NCBI RefSeq assembly: GCF_016908595.1
Contig: NZ_JAFBEC010000004.1
Coordinates: forward strand, 186,001-250,000
DNA length: 64,000 nucleotides
Origin: Geomicrobium sediminis
GTDB taxonomy: Bacteria > Bacillota > Bacilli > Bacillales > Marinococcaceae
Direction of reading: 5' to 3'
This document shows positions 45,511 to 54,396 of this stretch, in pieces. Positions within the stretch are counted from its first letter, which is position 1; every line of letters begins with the position of its first letter. The position numbers and the translations under genes were made by a program. The notes beneath the pieces were generated by a model. The model saw only the letters and a program-made list of their open reading frames with translations. It was not told the origin of the DNA and made no database searches.

Positions 45511-45984
45511 ATGGGGTGGAAGTATTGGATGCTCTTGGGGCTCGTTTTAATTTTAGGCTTTATGGCTGGAATGTTTTATGGATCGAGCTCTAATACGGTT
45601 AACCAAGTAGTAGATGACAATCTACTCACAACCGAAGAGACTGCACAAGTAGGGAGTTTTATCATTTCAATTCATGAAGCCTACTTGGAGGAAACGGAAG
45701 ATGAAGATTATGTGATCGTGGACGTTTCATTCTTCAATGAATCGGACACAAACACCCAGTTAGCTCCGATGAACTCTTCGGTCATTGACGATGAAGGGTA
45801 TGAGTATCAACATGATTCATCATTTGGAGACCAACGACTGATGGGAGGACAAATCCGACCAGGAGGTCAACGAAGAGGAACGCTTGCTTATCCAGTGAAT
45901 GATGTAGAATCATCGTTTGAATGGGTCTATTCAAATCATGCAACGGGTCAGCAAGGGGTATGGGATTTAGATCTTGCACCATGA
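45511..45984 (+). CDS. Membrane-anchored DUF4352-like protein
   Basis: 157 residues from ATG (a TTG directly before it is possible). A single N-terminal helix (MLLGLVLILGFMAGMFYG) has no lipobox, so it is a membrane anchor or uncleaved signal. The outer domain (about 45-155) is an acidic beta-sandwich of DUF4352 type: GSFIISIHEAYLEE, YVIVDVSFFNESDT and GTLAYPV. Such domains are found on Bacillus surface and antigen-like proteins. Function unknown. Confidence 0.75.
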   Translation: MGWKYWMLLGLVLILGFMAGMFYGSSSNTVNQVVDDNLLTTEETAQVGSFIISIHEAYLEETEDEDYVIVDVSFFNESDTNTQLAPMNSSVIDDEGYEYQHDSSFGDQRLMGGQIRPGGQRRGTLAYPVNDVESSFEWVYSNHATGQQGVWDLDLAP

Positions 45985-46017
45985 CAATCGAGTATAGAAA
46001 GAGGATTGAGTGTTCAT

Positions 46018-46926
46018 ATGCCTATTAAGATCCCAAATCAATTACCTGCATCTGAAATCTTACAACAAGAGAATATCTTTGTAATGAACGAGGCGAGGGC
46101 GTATGCACAAGACATTCGTCCTCTTCATATCGTTATCTTAAATTTAATGCCGATAAAAGAAACGACAGAAACCCAATTGCTTCGTTTGCTCGGGAACTCG
46201 CCACTCCAAGTGGAAATTACGTTTTTGCATCCGTCATCACATCAGTCTAAAAACACGTCAACGAAGCATTTGTCGGCGTTTTACAAGACGTTTGAAGAGA
46301 TTAAAGGCGACAATTTTGACGGGATGATCATTACTGGAGCGCCAATTGAGAAATTACCGTTCAAAGAAGTGAACTATTGGGATGAATTAACAGAGATGAT
46401 GGATTGGAGCAAAACGCACGTCACGTCAACGCTTCACATTTGTTGGGGAGCACAAGCGGCAATGTTCCATCATTATGGCATTGATAAAACCCCATTAGAA
46501 CGAAAGCAGTTCGGGGTATTTAAACATCGAATTCGCGTCCAGAACAATCCATTGTTACGTGGGTTTGACGACATTTTTTACGTGCCTCATTCAAGGCATA
46601 CGACTACATCGACAGCCGAGCTCGAGAGACACGATCAGCTTCATATTTTAGCGGACTCAGAGAAAGCGGGGGTTTACCTCATTTCGAATGGAGACGGCAG
46701 TCAAGTGTTTGTGACGGGTCACGGAGAATACGATGCAGATACATTAAAAGAGGAGTATTTGCGAGATGTGGAAAAAGGGTTAAACACGAAGCTACCGGAT
46801 GATTATTTTCCGAGTGATGACCTTGATAACGTGCCGCCTTTATTGTGGAGGGCTCATTCACATCTGTTATTTTCGAATTGGTTAAACTATTATGTCTATC
46901 AAGAGACGCCATATGAATTGGGCTAA
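46018..46926 (+). CDS. metAA: Homoserine O-acetyltransferase, MetA family
   Basis: 302 residues from the ATG matching the family start MPIKIP. First committed step of methionine synthesis. Catalytic Cys is in HICWGAQA near residue 142 and His in TGHGEYD near 235. The acyl-donor residue equivalent to E. coli Gly111 is Glu here (GAPIEKL), which in characterised Bacillus enzymes means acetyl-CoA. TGHGEYD differs from the usual TGHPEYD. No SAM riboswitch or T-box precedes it; only 33 nt separate it from the previous gene. Confidence 0.96.
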   Translation: MPIKIPNQLPASEILQQENIFVMNEARAYAQDIRPLHIVILNLMPIKETTETQLLRLLGNSPLQVEITFLHPSSHQSKNTSTKHLSAFYKTFEEIKGDNFDGMIITGAPIEKLPFKEVNYWDELTEMMDWSKTHVTSTLHICWGAQAAMFHHYGIDKTPLERKQFGVFKHRIRVQNNPLLRGFDDIFYVPHSRHTTTSTAELERHDQLHILADSEKAGVYLISNGDGSQVFVTGHGEYDADTLKEEYLRDVEKGLNTKLPDDYFPSDDLDNVPPLLWRAHSHLLFSNWLNYYVYQETPYELG

Positions 46927-47740
46927 TCGTTTTCCGCTCACTGACGATGATGTGAATTTGCACGTATACCCGTCTACGTCCAAGGAACATGCGCATCGTC
47001 ACTTCGTTTTAATTCACGGTTTTATGAGTTGGTCGTACAGCTTTAAGCGGCTTATTCCGTACTTGAATGAGTACGGCAATATTATGACGCTAGATTTGCC
47101 TGGGTTTGGCTTAAGTAATCGGACTGTGCGTTATTACTACTCGTATGAACAATATACGAAGACCGTTCATGATGTCATTCGTGCGAACAGTAAAGACGAT
47201 GATGAGGTCATTGCCATTGGGCATTCGATGGGAGGTCAAATTGCGCTTCGGCTCGTTCAATGGATGCCTGAGGTATCAAAAGCGGTATTATTGTCGAGCT
47301 CTGGCAATTTAGCGAAAAGCTCGCTCAAATTACGAGCGGCGAGTACGTTACCGTTCTTTCACCATTACTTATCGAAGTATGTTCGAGAGCGAGATGTTCA
47401 TCACGTGTTGCAACAAGTGATTAGCGACAAGCGTTCCATTACCGATGAGCAAATCCAAGAGTACGGCCGACCACTTGAGAACGATGCGATGTACCGTACA
47501 CTTGCGAAGTTCATCCGACAGCGTGAAGGTGATTTAAGCCGGGAGACGCTGCATACGATAAAAAAGCCAGTTCTTCTTTTATGGGGAGAAAACGACCGGA
47601 TCGTGCCGGTCAGCGTTGGGCGGTATTTAGACAAAGAATTACCGAACAGTAAGCTTCACGTCTATCCAAATGTCGGTCATTTGTTACCGGAAGAAATTCC
47701 AGAAAAGACATCGCAGGCGATTGCTAAATTTCTTGCGTGA
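46913..47740 (+). CDS. Alpha/beta hydrolase
   Basis: 275 residues from the ATG overlapping the metA end by 14 nt; an ATG seven codons earlier has no ribosome site. Oxyanion motif HGFMSWS, nucleophile elbow GHSMGGQ (Ser), acid [11 protein letters not shown] (Asp) and base NVGHLLPEE (His) make a complete triad. Substrate unknown. Overlap with metA suggests coupled expression. Confidence 0.9.
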   Translation: MNWANRFPLTDDDVNLHVYPSTSKEHAHRHFVLIHGFMSWSYSFKRLIPYLNEYGNIMTLDLPGFGLSNRTVRYYYSYEQYTKTVHDVIRANSKDDDEVIAIGHSMGGQIALRLVQWMPEVSKAVLLSSSGNLAKSSLKLRAASTLPFFHHYLSKYVRERDVHHVLQQVISDKRSITDEQIQEYGRPLENDAMYRTLAKFIRQREGDLSRETLHTIKKPVLLLWGENDRIVPVSVGRYLDKELPNSKLHVYPNVGHLLPEEIPEKTSQAIAKFLA

Positions 47741-47762
47741 AGGAAGTAAGGGGAGATGGCTT

Positions 47763-48953
47763 ATTGACGAACTAGACATCATGATGAACATGGACAAAAT
47801 ATCTCCGAAGTTCCAAGCAATCTTTGTGACAGGCAGCCAAAAAGTGGTCGGGTACGAAGTGTTTCCGTATTACCGAGATGAAGGACAAGAGTATGAGCTC
47901 ACTTCTTTTCTAAATAACCGGACAATCCCAGAAGAGTATCGTCTTGAAGTGGACCAGCACGTTCGTAGAATTGCCTTTAAGGAGCTGTCAGCGCTTGCAC
48001 CAGGAAAGGCCATTTATGTAACAATTCGCCCAGAATTGTATACTGGAACGATTGGGGACAGCCTCGTTGAAGAACTAGAAACACTTAAAAATCAGGTTGT
48101 CCTCGGTATTCTGTTAACCGATGAATTCACCAGTTGGGCAGATCATAAGCATTTTACGTATTATTTGCAAATGAGTGGACTGCGTGTGTCAATGAAGCAT
48201 ACATCCATTAAAGAGATTGCGATGTCTGATATCGTACACGTAAAGCCAGACATTATTGAAATTGATATGAACGACATTGAAGATGACGTTGCGAACGTTC
48301 AGCGCGAGCTATTACACGTCTATTCGATTGCCGCGAGCAAAATCGGTGCGTCGCTATTATTTCAAGGGGTTGAAAGTTTTCAGCAGCTTACCGATGCGTG
48401 GAAACACGGTGCAAGGTTCGTTCAAGGAAACTTTCTAGCCATGAAAAAAGAGTCTACAGCTAACAACCAATCGTATCAAGCAGACTTAGTGAAGCATTTC
48501 CGTTCATTCGTCTCGTTTGAGCAAAACCGCATCCAACGCTTGCTTGATTTTACCGTGTATTTAGATCGGCGAGTGTCGAGCGTTCTTGAAGAAGAGAAAA
48601 CACGCTCGTACGATGATCTTGCGCTTACAATTGGGAAACGGCTCGAAGACGTATGTTTTCGCGTATATATCGTAAATAACGATGGAGAGCAGCAATCCGC
48701 CAATGCAGTTCAATCAGATCAGGCTTGGAAGCTAGATGAAGCGAATCGTTGGCAAAATTGGAGTTGGCGACCATATTTCTTGGAGAACATTATTCGCATG
48801 AATGTTGATGGGAAGGGTGTATTGTCCGTATTGTATAAAGATTTGACGTCAAATGACCACATTCGTACGTTCTCTTATCCAATTACTACTAGCGAGTACG
48901 TTTTTATAGACATTGCCTATCATTATTTGTTTGATCATGATTATGTTCACTAA
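47763..48953 (+). CDS. YkuI-like degenerate EAL-domain protein, probable AUU start
   Basis: About 396 residues. The N-terminus aligns with B. subtilis YkuI (MLDPLDI versus L-I-D-E-L-D-I here), and the only start near the AAGGGGAG site is ATT, 7 nt away; the next ATG (47781) is 25 nt away and would truncate the domain. The EAL fold is degenerate: EAL reads EVF, and the Glu and Asp metal ligands are replaced (VVLGILL, SLLFQGVES). The YkuI-type sensor domain is well kept (NWSWRPYFLENI, IRTFSYP). It is probably a non-catalytic signalling protein. It follows the hydrolase by 22 nt. Confidence 0.82.
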   Translation: MDELDIMMNMDKISPKFQAIFVTGSQKVVGYEVFPYYRDEGQEYELTSFLNNRTIPEEYRLEVDQHVRRIAFKELSALAPGKAIYVTIRPELYTGTIGDSLVEELETLKNQVVLGILLTDEFTSWADHKHFTYYLQMSGLRVSMKHTSIKEIAMSDIVHVKPDIIEIDMNDIEDDVANVQRELLHVYSIAASKIGASLLFQGVESFQQLTDAWKHGARFVQGNFLAMKKESTANNQSYQADLVKHFRSFVSFEQNRIQRLLDFTVYLDRRVSSVLEEEKTRSYDDLALTIGKRLEDVCFRVYIVNNDGEQQSANAVQSDQAWKLDEANRWQNWSWRPYFLENIIRMNVDGKGVLSVLYKDLTSNDHIRTFSYPITTSEYVFIDIAYHYLFDHDYVH

Positions 48954-49007
48954 AAGAGTCATCATTTAGTGGACATTTTTAGTTTTCAGAATTTACCTTG
49001 CGTTCAT

Positions 49008-49036
49008 TTGTTTTCTAAGCGTTTCTATGATACGAT
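49008..49036 (+). promoter_or_regulatory. SigA-like promoter of the cREC gene
   Basis: TTGTTT, 17 nt, TACGAT. Confidence 0.5.
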
Positions 49037-49102
49037 GATCATAGACAAATTTGAAGTAGGTGACCTATTTTAACTATAAGCCAAGAAAGCTTAGGTGGTA
49101 AC

Positions 49103-49435
49103 ATGGATAAAGTGTTTATGGATGACGTCCGTGAAAGCCCGGGTGACCACCATCTTGTGCGAACTGCTGAAGACTGTATTGCGATTTTGAAGACAGACTT
49201 ACCATTAAATCACTTGTCACTTGATCATGACTTAGGATCTGACCAGAAGAATGGTTTTGAAGTTGTTCAATACATGATTGACCATAGACGATATGCAGAG
49301 CGGATTACGGTTCACTCCGCGAATGCCCCTGCTGGTAAGCGAATGTACGATGCGCTAACTGAAGCTAGAAATCAAGGGTCGTTCCCATATCACGTGAAGA
49401 TTTATCTTCGACCTTTACCTTTAGACTGGAAATAG
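49103..49435 (+). CDS. Cyclic-phosphate-processing receiver (cREC) domain protein
   Basis: 110 residues. A receiver-like fold starting KVFMDDVRESP and containing LSLDHDLGSDQKNGFEVVQYM, the DHDLG signature of the cREC family predicted to act on cyclic phosphates in RNA repair. It has the Asp pair but lacks an ordinary phosphorelay output. It is solitary: own promoter, terminator and no RNA ligase nearby. Confidence 0.8.
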   Translation: MDKVFMDDVRESPGDHHLVRTAEDCIAILKTDLPLNHLSLDHDLGSDQKNGFEVVQYMIDHRRYAERITVHSANAPAGKRMYDALTEARNQGSFPYHVKIYLRPLPLDWK

Positions 49436-49439
49436 CATT

Positions 49440-49473
49440 AAGAAAGACTCCCTGTCTGAGGGAGTCTTTCTTT
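49440..49473. terminator. Terminator between the cREC gene and yppG-like gene
   Basis: AAGAAAGACTCCC pairs with GGGAGTCTTTCTT around a 7-nt loop; the symmetrical A/T flanks can serve both convergent genes. Confidence 0.9.
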
Positions 49474-49477
49474 AGCA

Positions 49478-49819
49478 TTAAGGTCTCGTAATGAAAAAGG
49501 TTGCCAACTGTTTAATCATCGGCGTAACTTGTTGGTACGTTTTCATTGCAGTATCGACTGTTGCCATCGTTTTCTGAACGTCAATTTGCCCTTCTTGGTC
49601 AACGAACCCGTTCATTAAGCTTTTCATATTCATTTTCTTTTGTTTAGGCATTTGCCCTGGGAACCCCATCGAATGAACTGCGCCGTAAGGATGAGACGTA
49701 TACTCTGATTGAGGATAAGGGGGCACAGAAGGTGGATAAGGTCTTGGTGGATACATATACGGCTGCTGATTGGCAAAGTGCGGCGGGCGACCTTGAACAT
49801 GTTGCGTATTCTTAAACAT
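49478..49819 (-). CDS. YppG-like protein
   Basis: 113 residues, AAAGGTGG site. The first 60 residues are rich in Pro, Tyr, Gln and His (YMYPPRPYPPSVPPYPQ); the second half has the YppG pattern (MKSLMNGFVDQEGQIDVQKTMATVDTAMKTYQQ.TPMIKQL). YppG proteins are small, probably spore-associated, of unknown function. Confidence 0.8.
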   Translation of the reverse strand: MFKNTQHVQGRPPHFANQQPYMYPPRPYPPSVPPYPQSEYTSHPYGAVHSMGFPGQMPKQKKMNMKSLMNGFVDQEGQIDVQKTMATVDTAMKTYQQVTPMIKQLATFFITRP

Positions 49820-49944
49820 TCCATCACCACCTTTCGAAGATTAAAGTCTCGTTCTCGTTTGTACTTCTTTACTACATAGCCTATGAAAACGTGTTGTCCA
49901 TCGTTCAATGGATGACTAAATTTTAACGGAAAAGGACTGAAACG

Positions 49945-50886
49945 ATGTATATTGCAGATGGTCATTGTGACGCTACGTTGCGTCAATTTGAAGCTGAAAC
50001 CCCTTCGTTTATAGAAGGGATGACAATTACTGAATCCTCATTACGTGAAGGACAAGTGAATATGCAATTGTTTGCACTGTTTGCACCGGTTTATGATGAA
50101 CGCGCCGATTTATTTGACGCAGTATTGCGACAAGTCGATCACTTTTACAATTTGATTGTATCAAATGATCAAATTGAATTTGCGCCATGTACACCGCTTA
50201 CTGAAACGTCAAAAACGAGAGCGATCTTAGCGTTAGAAGGCGCAGATGGGCTTCAAGACGATTGGATGAAATGGCGTCTTATAAAGCGTCTCGGGGTTGA
50301 AAGTGTTGGACTTACGTGGAATGAAAGCAATGCACTAGCCGCTGGTTGTATGGAAGAACAAGGTCATCGGTTAACGAACAAAGGCCGAGAAGTCGTCACA
50401 TTTTTACGTAATGAGGGAATGATTGTAGACGGTGCGCATTTACACGATGATAGTTATTTTGAAGCGGCGTCATTAAGTGATTCTTTCTTTGTAAGTCATG
50501 CGAATAGCCGGACAATCCACAATCATCCACGTAATCTAACAGAAGAACAGTTACGTGTAATTAAAGAGAAAAACAGCCTTGTCGGCATGACATTCTTCCC
50601 GAAATTTATAAACGGTAGTGAAGAAGCGACGTTCGCTGATTTACTTCGTCATATCGACCATATTGCCGGTTCAATTGGAAGTGATTATGTCGGATTCGGT
50701 TCTGACTTTGATGGCATCCCTCAAAGCGTGAGTGGTCTTGAAACGCCTAGAGGCATCCTTGATTTGATCGACTATATGCAAAAGCATTATAAGGAAGACG
50801 ATGTTCGCAAATTTGCGGGTGAAAATTATCGCAGGTTCTATAACGAACACGTCGAACACAACACAGATCGCTATCACCGTCAATGA
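49945..50886 (+). CDS. Membrane dipeptidase, peptidase family M19
   Basis: 313 residues. The zinc-binding HxD is DGHCD (residues 5-9); ALEGADGL supplies the bridging Glu, HANSRTIHNHPRNLTEEQ the next His ligands and GFGSDFDGI the C-terminal Asp. M19 enzymes cleave dipeptides, including D-residues; there is no signal peptide, so it is cytoplasmic. Single gene between yppG and the SurA-like lipoprotein. Confidence 0.95.
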   Translation: MYIADGHCDATLRQFEAETPSFIEGMTITESSLREGQVNMQLFALFAPVYDERADLFDAVLRQVDHFYNLIVSNDQIEFAPCTPLTETSKTRAILALEGADGLQDDWMKWRLIKRLGVESVGLTWNESNALAAGCMEEQGHRLTNKGREVVTFLRNEGMIVDGAHLHDDSYFEAASLSDSFFVSHANSRTIHNHPRNLTEEQLRVIKEKNSLVGMTFFPKFINGSEEATFADLLRHIDHIAGSIGSDYVGFGSDFDGIPQSVSGLETPRGILDLIDYMQKHYKEDDVRKFAGENYRRFYNEHVEHNTDRYHRQ

Positions 50887-50894
50887 TTTGTCAC

Positions 50895-50926
50895 AACTGT
50901 CAAAGATAAAGAGAAACTGTCAAAGA
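50895..50926 (+). promoter_or_regulatory. Direct repeat upstream of the SurA-like gene
   Basis: AACTGTCAAAGA occurs twice, 20 bp apart (50895 and 50915), directly upstream of the -35. The two-helical-turn spacing is typical for a response-regulator operator. Confidence 0.55.
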
Positions 50927-50928
50927 CG

Positions 50929-50959
50929 TTGCGTGCATCCCCTACGTGTGTGATACAAT
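50929..50959 (+). promoter_or_regulatory. Likely promoter of the SurA-like gene
   Basis: TTGCGT, 19 nt, TACAAT. The long spacer would fit an activator-dependent promoter. Confidence 0.45.
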
Positions 50960-50993
50960 GCGAACAACTGCATGAAAGAAAGGGGATGTCATC

Positions 50994-51803
50994 TTGAAGA
51001 AGAAATGGCTAGCAGGAGGCTTTGCACTCATGCTATCAGTAGGACTCGTTGCATGTGGTGATGAAGAGCAAGAGCAAAACGAAGAAGCTGATGTTGAGAA
51101 TGGTGAGGAACAACAAGCTTCTCCTGAAGACGAGATGCCAAATCCTGACTTTAGTGAACTACCAGAAGTTGTCGCTGAAGTAAATGGAACTGAAATTTCT
51201 AGAGATCTTTTTGAAGATCAATATATGTTCCAAATGCAACAAATGATGATGTTTGGTATGCCTATGGAAGGCGATGAATTAGACCCTGAACTATCAGAGA
51301 ATATCGTACAAGGTCTTGTCGGACAAGAGTTGTTAGAGCAAGAAGCTGAAGCTGAAGGTGTCGAAGCGACGGACGACGAAATCGACGAGTACGTCTTGAT
51401 GCATTATGGACAACCAGGTATGGAAGTCGAAGAGATTTACAGTTCTATTGAAGAAGAACAAGGCGTTACAGCAGATGAAGTACGTGACGATCTAAGAACT
51501 GCCGTATCCGCTGACATGTACGCAACAAACGAAGCAGATGTTGAAGTAACTGATGAAGAAGTTGAAGAAGCTTACGAGCAAGAAGTTCAACAAATTGAAG
51601 AAATGAACGCAATGATGGAAGAACAACAAGAAGAAGCTGATGAAGAAGAAGTGCAAATGCATGAACCACAAGAAGTTCCTGAATTGGAAGAGCTAGAAGA
51701 TGAGCTTCGCCAAGCATTGCAGCAAGAGAAAGAACAAGAATATGTGTTCAACACATTAATTCCTGAACTACAAGAAGAAAACGATGTGACGATTCACATT
51801 TAA
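50994..51803 (+). CDS. SurA/PrsA-like chaperone lipoprotein, very acidic
   Basis: 269 residues, TTG start after AAAGGGG. The signal peptide KKKWLAGGFALMLSVGLVAC ends in lipobox LVAC. An acidic linker follows. The fold matches the SurA N-terminal domain (EVVAEVNGTEISRDLFEDQY, QGLVGQELLEQEAEAEGVEATDDEIDEY). No parvulin PPIase domain is present, so it is a chaperone-only type. Asp and Glu dominate the whole chain, fitting exposure to salt. It is anchored outside the membrane. Confidence 0.88.
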   Translation: MKKKWLAGGFALMLSVGLVACGDEEQEQNEEADVENGEEQQASPEDEMPNPDFSELPEVVAEVNGTEISRDLFEDQYMFQMQQMMMFGMPMEGDELDPELSENIVQGLVGQELLEQEAEAEGVEATDDEIDEYVLMHYGQPGMEVEEIYSSIEEEQGVTADEVRDDLRTAVSADMYATNEADVEVTDEEVEEAYEQEVQQIEEMNAMMEEQQEEADEEEVQMHEPQEVPELEELEDELRQALQQEKEQEYVFNTLIPELQEENDVTIHI

Positions 51804-51812
51804 GTTTACGTC

Positions 51813-51846
51813 AACCAGATGAGCCTAAGCTCGTCTGGTTTTTTAT
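51813..51846 (+). terminator. Intrinsic terminator of the SurA-like gene
   Basis: AACCAGATGAGC pairs with GCTCGTCTGGTT (one wobble) around CTAA, followed by six T. Confidence 0.93.
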
Positions 51847-52286
51847 TGGTGTTGAACGTAGGTTTAATCAACCTCTGTGAAAAAAGTTGTAGTATAATCG
51901 CGATTTTTGGCGGAAAACAGGTTTTGAAAACAATGGATTAGGGAAAAAGTAGTTGTCGGTAAAGATATTATTTTTACATAATAGATTCAATTCCAAACCT
52001 TCAATCGTAAATCTCGTGTTTTTCGATTAATTTTTCGCAAATATTCTCAGTTTCGTTCAAAATGGGAGAATGATGGAGCTATCATTAGAATTTAATACGC
52101 AGTGTCTGTTTAATTCATATTGAATATCGAATATCGAGTATAGGAACGTTAGAATCCATTTGAGCGAACATCATAAACAGCGTATAGTTTTGGAATATGG
52201 TGCAAATAGCATGCACACATTGTCTTGGCCGAATTGGAAATGAAGGTATAGTGATATACTCATAAATTGTTGGAGGGGTGGATGCA
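51847..52286. other. 440-bp upstream region of opuA
   Basis: A+T-rich, no ORF. It holds a short direct repeat (GAATATC twice, then GAGTATA, 52121-52142) and the probable opuA promoter near its end. Such long A+T-rich upstream regions are usual for osmotically induced promoters, but no defined operator was recognised. Confidence 0.4.
52225..52252 (+). promoter_or_regulatory. Probable opuA promoter
   Basis: TTGGCC, 16 nt, TATAGT, 35 nt before the start codon. A second -10-like TATACT lies at 52255. Confidence 0.5.
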
Positions 52287-53483
52287 TTGTCAAAGATTAA
52301 AGTTGAGAATCTGACAAAAGTATTCGGTAAGAAGCCGAATCGAGCGCTTTCGCTATTAAGCGAAGATAAATCTAAAGCGGAAATTCTCGAAAAAACAGGG
52401 TTAACTGTAGGGGTTAACAAAGCATCATTTGAGGTGCAAGACGGTGAGATCTTCGTTATTATGGGTCTCTCAGGTAGTGGGAAGTCGACACTCGTTCGAT
52501 TGCTAAACCGTCTTATTGAACCGACACAAGGTTCGGTGTACTTGAACGGAAATGACCTTGCGACGGTTGATCAGAAAACACTACGTAACATACGTCGTAA
52601 AGATATGAGTATGGTATTCCAGAAATTTGGCTTATTCCCATTCCGTACGATACTTAGCAACGTGGAATATGGCCTTGAGATTCAAGGAGTCGACAAGAAA
52701 CAGCGTACTGAAAAAGCGATGGAGTCTTTAAAGCTCGTTGGACTTGAGGGATATGAAAATAAATATCCAGACGAATTATCTGGTGGTATGCAGCAGCGTG
52801 TTGGACTTGCTCGAGCGTTTGCAAATGATTCGGACGTATTGCTGATGGATGAGGCCTTTTCAGCGCTTGACCCATTAATTCGTAAAGATATGCAAGACGA
52901 ATTGTTAGATCTACAAGAGACGATGAAGAAGACGATTATTTTCATCACGCATGACCTTGATGAAGCTCTTCGAATTGGTGATCGCATTACGATTATGAAA
53001 GATGGAAAAATCGTTCAAATTGGAACGCCAGAAGAGATTCTGACAAATCCAGCAGATGAGTATGTTGAGAAATTTGTCGAAGATGTTGATCGTTCGAAAG
53101 TGTATACTGCATCCAACGTCATGATGCGTCCGGAAACGGTACAACCAGAACGTGAAGGTCCAAGAGTTGCGTTGCAACGCATGCGTGAAAACGGAATATC
53201 GAGTATTTTTGCGGTGAAAAGAAACCGTGAATTAATCGGAATTGTTGATGCGAGTGACGTCCGCAAGCTCGTTGATGAGAAACAAGACGATCTTACGTCT
53301 GCCATTAAAATGGACGCGCTAAAGGTCGTTGAAATGGATACTCCGGTAAATGATGTTATTGAACTGACAGCAGAGACGAGCTACCCAATTGCGGTACTTG
53401 AAAATGGGAAGCTACGAGGCATTATCATACGAAGCTCAATCTTGGCTGCACTTTCTGGAAAAGAGGTGAATCTAGATGACTGA
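52287..53483 (+). CDS. opuAA: Glycine betaine ABC transporter, ATP-binding subunit
   Basis: 398 residues from the TTG 8 nt after GGAGGGG; an upstream GTG lies within that site. Walker A GLSGSGKST near residue 58, Q-loop MVFQKFGLFPF, signature LSGGMQQR, Walker B VLLMDEAFSALD and H-loop THDLDEA are complete. After about residue 275 two CBS repeats follow, the ionic-strength sensor in OpuA-type importers. First gene of opuAA-AB-AC. Confidence 0.97.
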   Translation: MSKIKVENLTKVFGKKPNRALSLLSEDKSKAEILEKTGLTVGVNKASFEVQDGEIFVIMGLSGSGKSTLVRLLNRLIEPTQGSVYLNGNDLATVDQKTLRNIRRKDMSMVFQKFGLFPFRTILSNVEYGLEIQGVDKKQRTEKAMESLKLVGLEGYENKYPDELSGGMQQRVGLARAFANDSDVLLMDEAFSALDPLIRKDMQDELLDLQETMKKTIIFITHDLDEALRIGDRITIMKDGKIVQIGTPEEILTNPADEYVEKFVEDVDRSKVYTASNVMMRPETVQPEREGPRVALQRMRENGISSIFAVKRNRELIGIVDASDVRKLVDEKQDDLTSAIKMDALKVVEMDTPVNDVIELTAETSYPIAVLENGKLRGIIIRSSILAALSGKEVNLDD

Positions 53484-54321
53484 AGCAATTCCTAGAATTC
53501 CTCTTGACGAATGGACAAGAAGTGTCGTTGATTGGATGACGAATGCAGACTTTATCTTTGATTCAATTGAACAAGTGATTAGTTGGATTCTCCAAGGGCT
53601 ATACTGGGGAATGGATCTTGTTCCAGCGCTATTATTTATTGCAATTTTAACTGCGGTAACTTACTTTTTCGCAGGCCGTAAAATTGGCCTTACAGCTTTT
53701 GTGTTTTTCGGACTATTACTCATCGTGAACCTCGGTTTCTGGGATGACATGATTACGATGTTATCACTCATACTAGCCGCAACGATCCTCTCGATTGTCA
53801 TCGGTGTTCCGATTGGAATTTGGATGGCGAAGAACAATACGGTTGAAGCGATTGTGAAACCTATTCTTGACTTTATGCAAACGATGCCAGCATTTGTTTA
53901 CTTGATCCCTGCGGTTGCCTTCTTTGGAATTGGTATGGAGCCAGGTGTTATTGCCTCTGTCATCTTCGGTATGCCACCAACGATTCGTTTGACGAATCTC
54001 GGAATTCGCGAAGTTTCGACAGAAGCGATTGAAGCTGCAGATGCATTCGGTTCAACAGGTACTCAAAAACTATTTAAAGTTCAACTTCCAATGGCGAAAA
54101 CGACGATTATGGCCGGTGTAAACCAGACCATTATGTTATCACTTTCAATGGTCGTTATTGCGTCAATGATCGGTGCAGATGGACTCGGGGACATTGTGTA
54201 CACCGCGGTTGGACGAAATGATGTCGGTAGTGGTTTTGAGGCAGGACTTGCGATTGTTGTTGTTGCCATTATCCTCGACCGTCTAACAGCAGGGTTCGGA
54301 CTTAGAAAACGTAAATCATAA
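53476..54321 (+). CDS. opuAB: Glycine betaine ABC transporter, permease subunit
   Basis: 281 residues, overlapping opuAA by 8 nt. About seven to eight membrane helices; the EAA loop is REVSTEAIEAADAFGSTGTQKLFKVQLP and the DFMQTMPAFVYLIP segment is typical of ProW/OpuAB. An amphipathic N-terminal part (PRIPLDEWTRSVVDWMTN) precedes the helices. It forms the translocation channel. Confidence 0.97.
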   Translation: MTEAIPRIPLDEWTRSVVDWMTNADFIFDSIEQVISWILQGLYWGMDLVPALLFIAILTAVTYFFAGRKIGLTAFVFFGLLLIVNLGFWDDMITMLSLILAATILSIVIGVPIGIWMAKNNTVEAIVKPILDFMQTMPAFVYLIPAVAFFGIGMEPGVIASVIFGMPPTIRLTNLGIREVSTEAIEAADAFGSTGTQKLFKVQLPMAKTTIMAGVNQTIMLSLSMVVIASMIGADGLGDIVYTAVGRNDVGSGFEAGLAIVVVAIILDRLTAGFGLRKRKS

Positions 54322-54396
54322 CGTAATCTTCCCTAGCGCTGACAGCGTGTGGGGGGTCAATTAACGAAAAAAAGAGATCTAAGGGAGCGTGTATGT

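Noticed and set aside
46006-46017. TTG start four codons before metA ATG
   Set aside because: The family begins at MPI-IP, and the TTG is too close to the AGAGG site.
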